This document shows positions 25,874 to 34,837 of a stretch of 64,000 nucleotides of DNA, in pieces. Source of the stretch: Winslowiella toletana (lineage in GTDB: Bacteria; Pseudomonadota; Gammaproteobacteria; Enterobacterales; Enterobacteriaceae); contig NZ_JAGGMQ010000001.1 in the NCBI RefSeq assembly GCF_017875465.1, positions 2,852,001 to 2,916,000 of the forward strand. The letters run 5' to 3'. A program made the position numbers and the translations under genes. The notes below the pieces were generated by a model. That model was not told where the DNA came from. It ran no database searches and saw only the letters and a list, made by a program, of their open reading frames with translations. The first letter of the stretch is position 1. Each line of letters begins with the position of its first letter.

Positions 25874-26500
25874 ATAACCTCCATCAAACCAGATGAATAT
25901 ATTGATATATATGCTTTGCCGTTCACGCGCGGTGTTACGACGTAATAACTATTTGCGCAACAGGCTCCCTTTTGCAGTCATTGCAGATATTCCCTTCTGG
26001 CAGATGGATTAATGCCTTAAATGAATACTGTTTATATCGTCACAGCCATAAAATGACGCACATTCAATTGGGTTTGCTGTTATCCATTGCATAAAAGTTA
26101 ATCCTGACCCGGGGTGACAGCCTTGTATTGTGCTGAATAACGGGTATGGCTATGAGTTATTTTTCTGATGGCGATAATCTGAATTATAGAGAGTGGTAAA
26201 GAAAAAAAGTGTGCTATTTCTCAACCGTCAACGAAATTTCTCAACCGAAAGTAAATCAGCGCTGAATGAAGATGATCAAGGTAATGGTTAATGTAATAAG
26301 TATATTTAGTTAGCCAGATAATTAATAGGGTAAAAAATAGATCAGGCTTTAATAATCAAAAGGATATGATTTATTAAATCTGATTAGCCGATTTTTTTTG
26401 TATTCTTTTATTTTGAAATTATAAGTATGCGTAAATTTCATTGCGAAAAGGAAAGGGTGAACATTAAATGTCTTTGCTTTAATTAACAAGGAACTGTTTG
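25874..26500. other. AT-rich intergenic region
   Basis: 627 bp with no supportable gene on either strand. It separates the LuxR-type gene from a small secreted protein and must carry both promoters. The only structure I see is the direct repeat at 26216-26247. A short minus-strand frame (26349-26549) has no ribosome site and overlaps the next gene. Confidence 0.5.
26216..26247. repeat. Two direct copies of ATTTCTCAACCG
   Basis: ATTTCTCAACCG occurs at 26216-26227 and again at 26236-26247. The copies are 20 bp apart, close to two helical turns, so a dimeric regulator could bind both on one face of the DNA. Confidence 0.5.
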
Positions 26501-26950
26501 ATGAAAAAACGTATTGCCCTTTTTGTTCTGACCGCATCACTGTCCGCATCTGCGTTAGCGAATGAGGTTAAATGTGAGAAAGCCGATAAGCAGCAAATTG
26601 TAGCGCTGTTTGACCGCTGGAATGAGTCGCTGAAATCCGGTGACCCGCAGAAAGTGTCGGAAAACTATCTGTCTGACGCGGTGTTATTGCCAACCGTCTC
26701 GAATACCGTGCGTCTGACCGATGCGGAACGTAAAGAGTACTTTGAACACTTTTTAGAAAAGAAACCCACAGGCAAGATTGACAGTCGTACTATCCGTATT
26801 GGTTGCAACAAAGCGATCGATGCCGGGACATATACCTTTACGTTTAAAGATAATACAACGGTATCAGCACGTTATACCTTTACTTATGCATGGAATGGCG
26901 AGAAGTGGTTGATTTCAACCCATCACTCTTCCGCCATGCCTGAGTCTTAA
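26501..26950 (+). CDS. Secreted SgcJ/EcaC-like (NTF2-fold) protein
   Basis: A 149-residue exported protein. It has a signal peptide of about 21 residues (cut after SALA). The mature part resembles the SgcJ/EcaC and CaMKII-association-domain group: QQIVALFDRWNESLKSGDPQ, VSENYLSDAVLLPT and WLISTHHSSAMPE. Two cysteines (in VKCEK and RIGCNK) could form a disulfide in the periplasm. AAGGAA lies upstream of the ATG. Function unknown. Confidence 0.8.
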   Translation: MKKRIALFVLTASLSASALANEVKCEKADKQQIVALFDRWNESLKSGDPQKVSENYLSDAVLLPTVSNTVRLTDAERKEYFEHFLEKKPTGKIDSRTIRIGCNKAIDAGTYTFTFKDNTTVSARYTFTYAWNGEKWLISTHHSSAMPES

Positions 26951-26979
26951 TTTCGGCAGTACCAACACCAGGAAAACGC

Positions 26980-27009
26980 AAAGGGCCGGTCAAGGTTGAC
27001 CGGCCCTTT
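26980..27009. terminator. Bidirectional terminator
   Basis: AAAGGGCCGGTCAA/TTGACCGGCCCTTT, a perfect 14-bp stem with a 2-nt centre between convergent genes, with A and T tracts on both sides. Confidence 0.9.
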
Positions 27010-27028
27010 GTCATGCTGATGGCGGGGT

Positions 27029-27487
27029 TTAACCGTTGAGGTTATCGCGTAATATTTCCAGCTGCTGCTTCAGTCCCTGCAACGCTCCGGCATCACAGGC
27101 TGCGGCGCAACTGACGGATTCAGGAATCGAGACCGCTTTCTGACGCAACTGACGGCCCTGTTCACTGAGTGTCACGATGACCTGACGTTCATCCTGACGC
27201 GATCGCTGGCGATGCAGCAGACCGGCGGCTTCCAGCCGTTTCAGCAATGGGGTCAGGGTGGCGGAATCGAGAAACAGGCGCTCGCCAATTTCGGAAACGG
27301 TAACGTCATCCTTTTCCCATAACACCATCATCACCAGATATTGCGGATAAGTCAGATCCAGCTCGGCCAGCAGTTGCCTGTAGAGTTTATGCAGCGCCAG
27401 ATTGGCGGAGTAGAGGGCGAAACAGAGCTGTTCATCAAGCAACAGCGGCGAATCAGCCACTTTTGAGTTATTTTGCGAGGTTGTCAT
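27029..27487 (-). CDS. ohrR: OhrR-like MarR-family peroxide sensor
   Basis: A 152-residue MarR-family repressor. Cys22 sits in [20 protein letters not shown], exactly the reactive-cysteine context of OhrR, which senses organic hydroperoxides. The winged helix is [31 protein letters not shown] followed by the wing RSRQDERQV. Additional cysteines occur near the C-terminus (SCAAACDAG). No ohr gene is adjacent; the upstream neighbour is yghU, a disulfide-reductase-type GST, which could be a target. Confidence 0.85.
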   Translation of the reverse strand: MTTSQNNSKVADSPLLLDEQLCFALYSANLALHKLYRQLLAELDLTYPQYLVMMVLWEKDDVTVSEIGERLFLDSATLTPLLKRLEAAGLLHRQRSRQDERQVIVTLSEQGRQLRQKAVSIPESVSCAAACDAGALQGLKQQLEILRDNLNG

Positions 27488-27537
27488 TCGTCAAAATATA
27501 GGTAGGGCGCTACATAATTGCAAGCGAATTTCCGGCT

Positions 27538-27567
27538 ACGGGAGTCAGACGCGCTGCTGACTCCCGT
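27538..27567. terminator. Terminator between yghU and the ohrR-like gene
   Basis: ACGGGAGTCAG/CTGACTCCCGT, an 11-bp perfect stem with an 8-nt loop directly after the yghU stop codon. Confidence 0.8.
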
Positions 27568-27574
27568 GTTGTAC

Positions 27575-28444
27575 TCACTGCTGGCGTTTGTCTTCAGTAC
27601 GCAGCTCGAAATCAGAGGCATTATGACGCTCATGCAGCTGTTCGGCGGGTTCTCCCCAGGTGCGATTCACGATCCGCCCGCGCTGTACCGCCGGACGTTT
27701 GGCGATTTCCTGCGCCCAGCGCTGCAGATGAGTGTAAGAGCCGGCATCAAGGAAAGTGGCCGCGTCGCCATACAGTCCGCCCAGCATCAGATTGCCGTAC
27801 CACGGCCAGATCGCCATATCGGCTATTGAGTAGTCATTACCGGCGATATAGCGATGTTCCGCCAGCTGACGATCCAGCACGTCGAGCTGGCGTTTGGCTT
27901 CCATGGTAAAGCGGTTAATCGCATATTCGATCTTCTCTGGCGCATAGCTATAGAAGTGGCCAAAACCGCCGCCAAGATAAGGCGCGGAACCCTGCAGCCA
28001 GAAGAGCCAGTTCAGCGCTTCAGTGCGCGCCGCTGCATCTTTTGGCAGAAAATGGCCGAACTTCTCTGCCAGATAAAGCAGGATTGCGCCGGATTCAAAT
28101 ACGCGTACTGGCGTGGCAGCGGATTTATCGAGCAGCGCCGGAATTTTTGAATTAGGGTTTACCGCAACAAAACCACTGGAGAACTGGTCACCTTCACCGA
28201 TGCGGATCAGGTGCGCATCATACTCGGCGCCGCTGACATTCAGCGCCAGCAGCTCTTCCAGCAGAATTGTCACTTTCTGACCATTGGGCGTGCCGAGCGA
28301 ATAGAGCTGCAGCGGGTGCTCACCTTCCGGCAGCGTGGCTTCATGGGTCGGGCCGGCAATCGGGCGGTTAATTTTGGACCAGTTGCCGCCGTCCTGCTGG
28401 TTCCATGTCCAGACTTTGGGGGGCTGATAGTGTTCTTCCGACAT
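27575..28444 (-). CDS. yghU: Glutathione-dependent disulfide-bond reductase YghU
   Basis: A 289-residue glutathione transferase-like protein, the same length as E. coli YghU (288). N-terminal extension YQPPKVWTWNQQDGGNWSKINRP, the thioredoxin-fold part LYSLGTPNGQKVTILLEEL, the cis-proline and glutathione loop NPNSKIPAL with ESGAILLYLAEKFG, and the helical part LYGDAATFLDAGSYTHLQRW are characteristic. It binds two glutathiones and reduces disulfides in the cytosol, as known for the family. Confidence 0.94.
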   Translation of the reverse strand: MSEEHYQPPKVWTWNQQDGGNWSKINRPIAGPTHEATLPEGEHPLQLYSLGTPNGQKVTILLEELLALNVSGAEYDAHLIRIGEGDQFSSGFVAVNPNSKIPALLDKSAATPVRVFESGAILLYLAEKFGHFLPKDAAARTEALNWLFWLQGSAPYLGGGFGHFYSYAPEKIEYAINRFTMEAKRQLDVLDRQLAEHRYIAGNDYSIADMAIWPWYGNLMLGGLYGDAATFLDAGSYTHLQRWAQEIAKRPAVQRGRIVNRTWGEPAEQLHERHNASDFELRTEDKRQQ

Positions 28445-28553
28445 AGTTATGGCCTGCCTTTGCTAAGAATAAGAGATAGCGGAGGGTCAATTTTCGTCTC
28501 TGAGTGTAGCACTCTGGCAGGGGAAGACTTAGCCGGATGAGGGGTGCTGCGCA

Positions 28554-29501
28554 TCAGGTTCCCAGCGCCATACCATTTTTACCGCTGTGCTTAATCGAAT
28601 ACATTGCCTGATCGGCGCGCAGGGCGGCACTGTCAAAATTATCGCTGACCAGCACCTGATCGATACCAATTGATGCGCCAATTTGCCCCAGCCCGTTAGC
28701 CAGTTCAAAGGGGGTAATCGCCGCATGCAGGCAGTTTTGCGCAATCGCGCGGATCTGCGGGTGGTGAAGGGCAAACGGCAACAGCAGAATAAACTCATCG
28801 CCACCCAGTCGGCCAATCACCACCTCGGCCGGGCAGTGCTGTTGCAGGCGCTGGCTGAGCTGAATAAGCACTTCGTCGCCGCTGCGGTGACCAAGGGTAT
28901 CGTTAACGTGCTTAAAGTTATCCAGATCGATAAAGGCCACACAGAGGTCGCCGCTGGCTTTCAGTAACTGAAACTGATGCTGTAATGCATGGCGATTGGC
29001 CAGTCCGGTAAGCGGATCGTGGTGCGCCAGGTTCGCCAGCTGCTGCTCGTAGTTTTTTTCTTTGGTCATATCGATATGGGTGCCGGTGACTTTCAATGGG
29101 TTGCCGGTGTCATCCCATTCGCTGACGCGTCCACGATCCAGCACCCAGCTGACAGTGCCATTCTTTGCCTGCATGCGGTGCAGGGCTTCATAGAAGGGGG
29201 TTTTCCCTTGCAGATGACCATAAAACGCCGCCAGCACAAACGCTTTATCATCCGGATGCAGATGCTCGCGCCAGACATCAAAATGCGCACTGAGCTCTTT
29301 TGGCTGATAGCCAAGCATTGAGCCCCAGCGACGGTTAAAGATCACCAGTTTGCCGCTGGGTACATCAAGCTGCCACAGGCACAGGCCGGTGCCGTCCAGC
29401 GCAGCACTAAGCTTATTGCGCGCGTCATGGGCGATGCGCTTTAAGCGGGCGTTGTGTTTTTTCAGAGTCTGAATCTGCTGCTCGGGTGATTGTGCTGACA
29501 T
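28554..29501 (-). CDS. PAS-GGDEF diguanylate cyclase
   Basis: A 315-residue soluble protein: a coiled N-terminal helix, a PAS domain about 30-150 (GTGLCLWQLDVPSGKLVIFN, HLHPDDKA, GTHIDMTKEKNYEQQL), and a GGDEF domain with an intact catalytic signature (RLGGDEFILLLP). The RxxD inhibitory site five residues before GGDEF is missing (CPAE there), so feedback by c-di-GMP is not expected. No membrane helices. ATG 29501 is taken as start; a GTG four codons earlier is possible, and neither has a strong ribosome site. Confidence 0.88.
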   Translation of the reverse strand: MSAQSPEQQIQTLKKHNARLKRIAHDARNKLSAALDGTGLCLWQLDVPSGKLVIFNRRWGSMLGYQPKELSAHFDVWREHLHPDDKAFVLAAFYGHLQGKTPFYEALHRMQAKNGTVSWVLDRGRVSEWDDTGNPLKVTGTHIDMTKEKNYEQQLANLAHHDPLTGLANRHALQHQFQLLKASGDLCVAFIDLDNFKHVNDTLGHRSGDEVLIQLSQRLQQHCPAEVVIGRLGGDEFILLLPFALHHPQIRAIAQNCLHAAITPFELANGLGQIGASIGIDQVLVSDNFDSAALRADQAMYSIKHSGKNGMALGT

Positions 29502-29950
29502 AGCCTTGCGCACTGTGCGGTGAATATTGATTATTGCCAGGAGCTGGCCGTGTGTTTTCTAAAATATATTAATACCATCAGGTGATGATTATATTTTTCT
29601 ATTAATTAACTATTTTAATTTAATCGGTGGTATTAAGCGGCAATGGCTGCAATTTGCTCTGCGCAAAGCCAAATGGCTGGAGAGGGTATTTCAGATAACT
29701 GACAACAAAAATCCTGCAAAGTTCATTAACATTCTTTTACACTAGCAATCAAAATGATTATACTTCTCATTCGCCTTATTATTGCGATGTGGGTTGCAGT
29801 GGCCCCGTTCCGTGCAGGCGTATGCTCACAGGGAAAGAGTTCAACGCCAGAAAGGCTGCCACGACAGCAAGCGCTGGCACAGGGAAAATATGCCCGAATG
29901 ATCACCATTTGTGCTGTCTGAAAAATAATAAAATTTCTTGAGGGTGAATA
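29502..29950. promoter_or_regulatory. Intergenic region with the fhuE promoter
   Basis: 449 bp between the divergent diguanylate cyclase and fhuE genes. No credible gene is seen. The fhuE side holds a Fur-box-like sequence about 180 bp upstream of the start, leaving a long leader ending in GAGGG before the ATG. Confidence 0.5.
29752..29771. promoter_or_regulatory. Candidate Fur box
   Basis: AAATGATTATACTTCTCATT reads as an array of NAT(A/T)AT-like hexamers and partly matches GATAATGATAATCATTATC. It lies upstream of a siderophore receptor gene, where iron repression is expected. Confidence 0.55.
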
Positions 29951-32143
29951 ATGTTTTTTGCTTCACGCCAGAACCGGGAAAATCGCCTTAGCGATGTGCC
30001 TTCTCTCTCCCTGCTTGCCGTGGTGATCGCCACCGCCCTGCAGGTTCCTTCTGCATCAGCTGCTGAAACCACGAAAAAAGAAGAAACGCTGGTGGTTGAT
30101 GCGACCACTGAAAGCGCCAGTACCCCGCAAGCCACCGATTACAATGTGCCGGTGACCCGTGCCGCCACCAAAATGGCGCTGACCGCGCGTGATACGCCGC
30201 AGTCAGTCAGTGTGATCAGCAAGCAGCGTATGCAGGATCAACAGCTACAGTCACTGGATGAAGTGCTGAGAAATACCACAGGTATCTCAGAGTTTAACTC
30301 GGGCACCAGCCGCAGCAACTTCTACTCCCGCGGTTTTACCATTGATAACTATATGGTTGATGGGATTTCAACCACCTTCGAAGATCGCTGGAACCTGGGT
30401 GATGCTCTCTCTGATACCGCTATCTATGAGCGCATTGAAGTGGTGCGTGGTGCGACCGGTTTAATGACCGGTGCAGGTAACCCGGCAGCGTCAGTGAATA
30501 TGGTGCGCAAGCATGCGGACAGTAAAGAGTTTGTCGGCAATGTTTCCGCCAGCTATGGCAGCTGGGATAAGCAGCGTTATGTTGCCGATCTCTCTGCGCC
30601 GCTAAGCGAATCCGGTAATGTGCGTGGCCGCGTGGTTGCGGGCTATCAGGATCAGGACAGCTGGCTGGACCGTAACAGCACCACCAAGAAATTCCTTTAT
30701 GGCGTAGTGGATGCCGATCTGACCGATTCGACTACCGTATCGGTTGGCTATGATTATCAGCAAACCAATACCAAAGGCGCGACCTGGAACGGCCTGCCAG
30801 GCTTCTACAGCGATGGCAGCAAAACCCATTATGATCGCAGCACCAGCACGGCGCCTGACTGGGCTTATAACGATAAAACCTCGAAAAAAGTATTTGCCAG
30901 TCTGAAGCAGGACTTTGCTAACGGCTGGAATCTGACCGTTAACGGCGCGCATACCGAGGTCGATTTCGACGGCAGAATGTTATATATCGATGGTTACTTC
31001 GATAAAACTACCGGAATTGGCGTCAGCCCTTATGCCAACTATCCTGTGGTCGGCGGAACCGGCTGGAACAGCGGCACCCGCAAGGTTGATGCGGTTGATG
31101 CCTTTGCCAGCGGTCCCTATGAACTGTTAGGACGCCAGCATGAGTTAATGGCGGGTATCACCTATAGCCGCCAGCATAACCGTTACATGAGTTCGTGGGC
31201 GAATATCTCGCCGGAAGAGTTGGGTAATTTCAATAACTACAACGGTAATTTCCCTGAGAGCGACTGGAATGAGCAGACCTTAGCGCAGGATGACACGGTA
31301 CATCAGAAGTCAGCCTATACCGCTACGCGTATTTCTCTGGCCGATCCGCTGCACCTGTTAATCGGCGCCCGCTACACCAGGTGGAGCACCAGCACCATGA
31401 CGCAGGAGATGGCGCAGAATCATATTACGCCATACGCCGGGCTGGTGTATGACATCAATGATACCTGGTCCACTTATGCCAGTTACACATCGATCTTTAA
31501 GCCACAGTCATATCGTGACACCAGCGGCAGCTATCTTTCGCCGGTCACCGGCAACAACTATGAAACTGGTGTAAAAGCAGACTGGCTGAACAGCCGTATC
31601 ACCACTTCCTTCGCGGTGTTCCGCATTGAGCAGGATAATGTGGCGCAAAGCGCTGGCAGCATTATCCCTGGCTCCACTGAAACCGCTTATTATGGCGCGA
31701 AGGGGACTGTCAGCAAGGGTGTTGAGTTTGAAATCAATGGTGCGGTAACTGACAACCTGCAAATGACCTTCGGCGCAACCCGCTATGTTGCGAAAGATGC
31801 AGAGGGTGAAGCGGTGAATTCAAATCTGCCGCGTACCTCTCTGAAGCTGTTTACCAGCTATCGTCTGCCGATGCTACAGGATCTGACTGTCGGTGGTGGC
31901 GTTAACTGGCAGACCCATGTCTGGGACAATGTTGCCGGCCCGAATGGCGAAGGGACTTTCTATGCTGAGCAGGGTAGCTATGCACTGGTTGACCTGTTTA
32001 GCCGCTATCAGGTGACTAAACAGCTGTCAGTACAGGCTAATCTGAATAACCTGTTCGACAAAACTTACAATATGGATGTCAGTGGCACCACGGTTTACGG
32101 CGCACCGCGTAACGTCTCGGTCTCCGCCAACTACAGCTTCTGA
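29951..32143 (+). CDS. fhuE: TonB-dependent ferric coprogen/rhodotorulic acid receptor (FhuE-like)
   Basis: A 730-residue outer-membrane receptor; E. coli FhuE has 729. The signal peptide ends near ASA-AET. The TonB box is EETLVVDA close to the mature N-terminus. The plug domain contains ARDTPQSVSVISKQRMQDQQ, YMVDGI and ERIEVVRGATGLMTGAGNPA. The barrel carries the siderophore-receptor marks YASYTSIFKPQS, NNYETGVKADWL and the terminal strand NVSVSANYSF ending in Phe. It imports hydroxamate siderophores produced by fungi with TonB/ExbBD and the FhuBCD permease, which lie outside the window. The 3' end is duplicated downstream of the insertion at 33.57 kb. Confidence 0.9.
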   Translation: MFFASRQNRENRLSDVPSLSLLAVVIATALQVPSASAAETTKKEETLVVDATTESASTPQATDYNVPVTRAATKMALTARDTPQSVSVISKQRMQDQQLQSLDEVLRNTTGISEFNSGTSRSNFYSRGFTIDNYMVDGISTTFEDRWNLGDALSDTAIYERIEVVRGATGLMTGAGNPAASVNMVRKHADSKEFVGNVSASYGSWDKQRYVADLSAPLSESGNVRGRVVAGYQDQDSWLDRNSTTKKFLYGVVDADLTDSTTVSVGYDYQQTNTKGATWNGLPGFYSDGSKTHYDRSTSTAPDWAYNDKTSKKVFASLKQDFANGWNLTVNGAHTEVDFDGRMLYIDGYFDKTTGIGVSPYANYPVVGGTGWNSGTRKVDAVDAFASGPYELLGRQHELMAGITYSRQHNRYMSSWANISPEELGNFNNYNGNFPESDWNEQTLAQDDTVHQKSAYTATRISLADPLHLLIGARYTRWSTSTMTQEMAQNHITPYAGLVYDINDTWSTYASYTSIFKPQSYRDTSGSYLSPVTGNNYETGVKADWLNSRITTSFAVFRIEQDNVAQSAGSIIPGSTETAYYGAKGTVSKGVEFEINGAVTDNLQMTFGATRYVAKDAEGEAVNSNLPRTSLKLFTSYRLPMLQDLTVGGGVNWQTHVWDNVAGPNGEGTFYAEQGSYALVDLFSRYQVTKQLSVQANLNNLFDKTYNMDVSGTTVYGAPRNVSVSANYSF

Positions 32144-32228
32144 CCTGCTGTCCGGCATGCCTCAGCAATGGGGCATGCCCTCTCTGTTTACTTCTCTTTG
32201 GTTAACTGCTGCATCACCCGCTGATGCT
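32130..32228. repeat. 99-bp direct repeat, copy A
   Basis: Contains the last four codons and stop of fhuE, the terminator hairpin and the last codons of a LysR gene on the minus strand (the text encoding HQRVMQQLTKEK, now cut off from any gene). It matches 33567-33665 without gaps, about six mismatches over 99 bp. Confidence 0.9.
32154..32179. terminator. fhuE terminator (copy A)
   Basis: GGCATGCC repeated as a self-complementary arm on both sides of a 10-nt loop, 10 nt after the fhuE stop codon. Confidence 0.75.
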
Positions 32229-32418
32229 GGTCTGCATGGCCAGTCCCCATTCCCTGAATCTTGTGATAGTGATCATTGGGCAAAGCGATTTCATCTGCCG
32301 GGTCATAAATTTTAACTAATACCACATAAAAAATGAATGTTTCAGGTCCGGCTGTGTAAAATGTAAGCATCGATAGATGATTATTTCATACTAAGGTGAA
32401 CAGGAAAGGAAGCTTAGG

Positions 32419-33127
32419 ATGAGCAAGCGAAGCGACATTTTAGATGTTAGATGGTCGGCAAAGTCACCTGAAGTACGGCCTGATCTATACAGAAGTTCTG
32501 GGCTGGATTGACCTTGGGCACGCGCAAGGTACTGACATTCGAAAATTGCTGCGCATGATCGAAATGGGCGAGTCTTCAGGTCAGGACCGCTACGACATTA
32601 CCTACTCTCAATCCATGGTCGACCCATCACGATTCGTCAAAATGGGCAAATTCATTACCTGGCGAATTAAGCGCGGGCGGACTCACTGCGAACGCCAGAG
32701 CATTGCGCTGGGTATGATGATGCCATTGGCACGAAAATTTGAAGGCTTGCAGGCATCATTCCCAATTAATTTCACCACCGATAGTGGATTTAGTGGAGAG
32801 GATCTGGTTTCCGATCTCCTCGGCTTTTACCGCGTAGTGTCAATACAAAACCCATTCGAAATACTGCGGCCGGTCGGCAAGGGAGAAGCACTAAAACGAT
32901 GGGATTATTATGGCAAGATTGGCTCCTGGAAGAATGAGACTTTCTCGCCGTTGCTATTCCCGGACCCTGAAAAATTTCCTCGTTCGATGCCACGTAGGGG
33001 AGTACTCCCGAATTTTATGCAAACAGTCAGACCATGGACTGATTTTCATTCAGATAAAGTTGGCGTTGTCTCAGCTGATGGTTCATATATGGACAAAGCA
33101 AAAGGAGGATCGCTCCCCTATGCGTAA
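32419..33127 (+). pseudogene. Uncharacterised protein of the inserted segment, apparently frameshifted near its 5' end
   Basis: The main frame 32444-33127 encodes 227 residues with conserved-looking text: HLKYGLIYTEVLGWIDLGHA, THCERQSIALGMMMPL, LLGFYRVVSIQNPFEILRPV and WDYYGKIGSWKNETFSP. The ATG at 32444 has no ribosome site. The ATG at 32419, with AGGAAAGGA in front, is well placed but runs in the other frame and ends at 32511. A single-base change around 32460-32475 would join them. The gene overlaps the next by 8 bp. I do not recognise the family firmly; the wording recalls DUF4056-like proteins. It may still be made from an internal start. Confidence 0.5.
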
Positions 33128-33545
33128 ATCAATTAAAGTGGTTATTGCCGCAGTCGTTGTGGTGGTAGCTGCATTTGCATATGCCTGGCCATACATTGAG
33201 ATGGAGTTTGCCGGCAGCGCACACTATACCGAGCAAGATAGTCGAGAGTATAACTTCTACACTCCCGATATATTGAAGAAAATGCCTCGCATCTCTGAGC
33301 GGTATGACTTTGATTTCGCCAATGTGACAGGCCCCGCTACGCATGTCTATGCCGTCAAATTTTATGACAGCGAAGACACTGGCAAAATTGATGCCTGGTT
33401 AACTTTAGCTGGGTACCAAAAGCAGAGTGAATGCGATGAGGAATCGGTGTGCTGGAGAGGCGCTGATCCACAAGAAACGGTTTACGTTGGCAGGCTTAAG
33501 GGCGAAAAAACGGTTATTGTCCAGGTGGTGTATGACTTCACGTAA
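33120..33545 (+). CDS. Single-pass membrane-anchored hypothetical protein of the inserted segment
   Basis: A 141-residue protein with a very clear N-terminal membrane anchor or uncleaved signal (KVVIAAVVVVVAAFAYAWPY), followed by a periplasm-facing domain of about 115 residues with two nearby cysteines (QSECDEESVCWRG) likely to form a disulfide. AAAGGAGG is optimally placed and the ATG overlaps the previous stop by 8 bp, so the two genes are coupled. I do not recognise the family. The pair structure (larger soluble protein plus small periplasmic anchored partner) is compatible with, but does not prove, a toxin/immunity or inhibitor pair. Confidence 0.7.
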   Translation: MRKSIKVVIAAVVVVVAAFAYAWPYIEMEFAGSAHYTEQDSREYNFYTPDILKKMPRISERYDFDFANVTGPATHVYAVKFYDSEDTGKIDAWLTLAGYQKQSECDEESVCWRGADPQETVYVGRLKGEKTVIVQVVYDFT

Positions 33546-33566
33546 TGTGCGGCGAAAGAAAGCTGC

Positions 33567-33665
33567 ACTACAGCTTCTGACCTGCTGTCCGGCATGCCTC
33601 AGCAATGGGGCATGCCGCCCCGGTTTACTTCTCTTTGGCTAACTGTTGCATCACCCGCTGATGCT
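33567..33665. repeat. 99-bp direct repeat, copy B
   Basis: Begins in a copy of the fhuE 3' end (ACTACAGCTTCTGA) and ends inside the intact LysR gene, exactly 1437 bp from copy A throughout. The 1.3 kb between the copies carries the two unknown genes. Confidence 0.9.
33591..33616. terminator. Terminator hairpin (copy B), 3' of the LysR gene
   Basis: The same GGCATGCC-loop-GGCATGCC hairpin as copy A, now serving the inserted genes and the LysR gene. Confidence 0.75.
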
Positions 33666-34587
33666 CACCTGGCGCGAGGCGCTGAAAGGCGGGCAGCATT
33701 GATGACGCCACTTCGCTTAACGCCTCGATTAACGCCAGTACCCGCGGATTTGGCGCGCTGCCCAGCGGCGTCACCACGCCAAAGTAATAGGGAATATCCA
33801 CATCCAGCTCGCGGATCACCACGTCTTTGACCGGCAAACCATAAGCCGTGACCGGTTCAAGGATCGCCACGCCCAGACCGGCGCGCACGCAGGCGAGAAT
33901 ATTGGCTGAAGAGTTGGTTTCCACCACGGTTTTGGGCGTTACTTTCTGCTTCGCCAGCGCTTGATCGAAGCGACGGCGCAGACGCCACGGATTATGCGGC
34001 GCCACCAGCGAGCAGCTGGCCAGATCGTTAAAACTGATGGTGGTTTTTGCGGCGAGGGTATCGGATTCATGCAGCGCCAGTACGCAGCGCGACTGGCCGA
34101 TCCAGTGCAGATTGACCGCATGATGCTCCAGCGGCAGGCTGCTGATGGCAATATCGGCTTCGCCGGTAATCACCGCATGCGCCGTCTGCTCGGCGGAGTC
34201 ACTGATAATCTGCACCATCGAACTGAGTGACAGCTTCGCCAGCGCCGCAGGCAGCAGTCCAGATGACATCGCCGGGGTAGCGGCGATAATCAGCGGTTTT
34301 TCCCCTGCCTGACCAATCTCCTGGGCGCGCAGACGAATCTGCTGCAACGACAGCAGGGCTTTCTCCACATACTGATGCAGTTTAAGCGCCTGCTCAGTGG
34401 GGTGAATACGCGGACCGTTACGCACAAACAGGGGATAACCCAGCGATGCTTCGAGATCCTGAATCAGACGCGTTACCGCAGGCTGCGAACGGTTGAGCAC
34501 TCTGGCTGCGGCAGTGACGCTCCCGGCTGAGATGACCGTAGAGAAGGCCTCCAGCTGGCGCAAATCCAGATCGTTTAACGATGTCAT
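33625..34587 (-). CDS. LysR-family regulator
   Basis: A 320-residue LysR regulator. The N-terminal winged helix is DLRQLEAFSTVISAGSVTAAARVLNRSQPAVTRLIQDLEASLG, followed by a periplasmic-binding-like effector domain (LHWIGQSRCVLAL, VRAGLGVAILEP). Its 3' end lies in repeat copy B. The adjacent divergent gene is the MFS carrier of the LacI-controlled locus 250 bp away, but the operators there fit LacI, so its own target is uncertain. Confidence 0.9.
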   Translation of the reverse strand: MTSLNDLDLRQLEAFSTVISAGSVTAAARVLNRSQPAVTRLIQDLEASLGYPLFVRNGPRIHPTEQALKLHQYVEKALLSLQQIRLRAQEIGQAGEKPLIIAATPAMSSGLLPAALAKLSLSSMVQIISDSAEQTAHAVITGEADIAISSLPLEHHAVNLHWIGQSRCVLALHESDTLAAKTTISFNDLASCSLVAPHNPWRLRRRFDQALAKQKVTPKTVVETNSSANILACVRAGLGVAILEPVTAYGLPVKDVVIRELDVDIPYYFGVVTPLGSAPNPRVLALIEALSEVASSMLPAFQRLAPGEHQRVMQQLAKEK

Positions 34588-34777
34588 GCAGTTTACTCGC
34601 TCCCTAATTCGCCGCTAACCGGTTAACCGACGATAGTAAATTGCAATTTGTGATTAGGCTAATGATTAATGAAATCCCCTTCAGCGGCTTCTGCAGGCTG
34701 AACAGGGCGAAAGTCGGGCGCAACGATTAATGTGACTACTCTCTCATTTTATTAATAAGTCACGGACAAGATTAAAA

Positions 34778-34789
34778 GTAATCGATTAC
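34778..34789. promoter_or_regulatory. LacI-family operator O1
   Basis: AAAAGTAATCGATTACA contains the perfect palindrome GTAATCGATTAC with the CG centre typical of LacI/GalR sites. It lies 49-60 bp before the MFS gene start. Confidence 0.85.
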
Positions 34790-34809
34790 ATTCTGTCTCA
34801 GACATAATT

Positions 34810-34821
34810 GTAATCGATTAC
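34810..34821. promoter_or_regulatory. LacI-family operator O2
   Basis: A second GTAATCGATTAC, 32 bp (about three helical turns) from O1 and 17 bp before the MFS gene start. Confidence 0.85.
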
Positions 34822-34837
34822 TTTTAGCGAGGCCATC

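Noticed and set aside
26349..26549. Minus-strand 66-codon frame
   Set aside because: AT-rich, no ribosome site, and overlaps the start and signal peptide of the gene at 26501.
32419..33545. Interpretation of the inserted segment as a prophage or IS element
   Set aside because: No integrase, transposase, terminal inverted repeats or att-like tRNA end is present; only the 99-bp direct repeats are seen.
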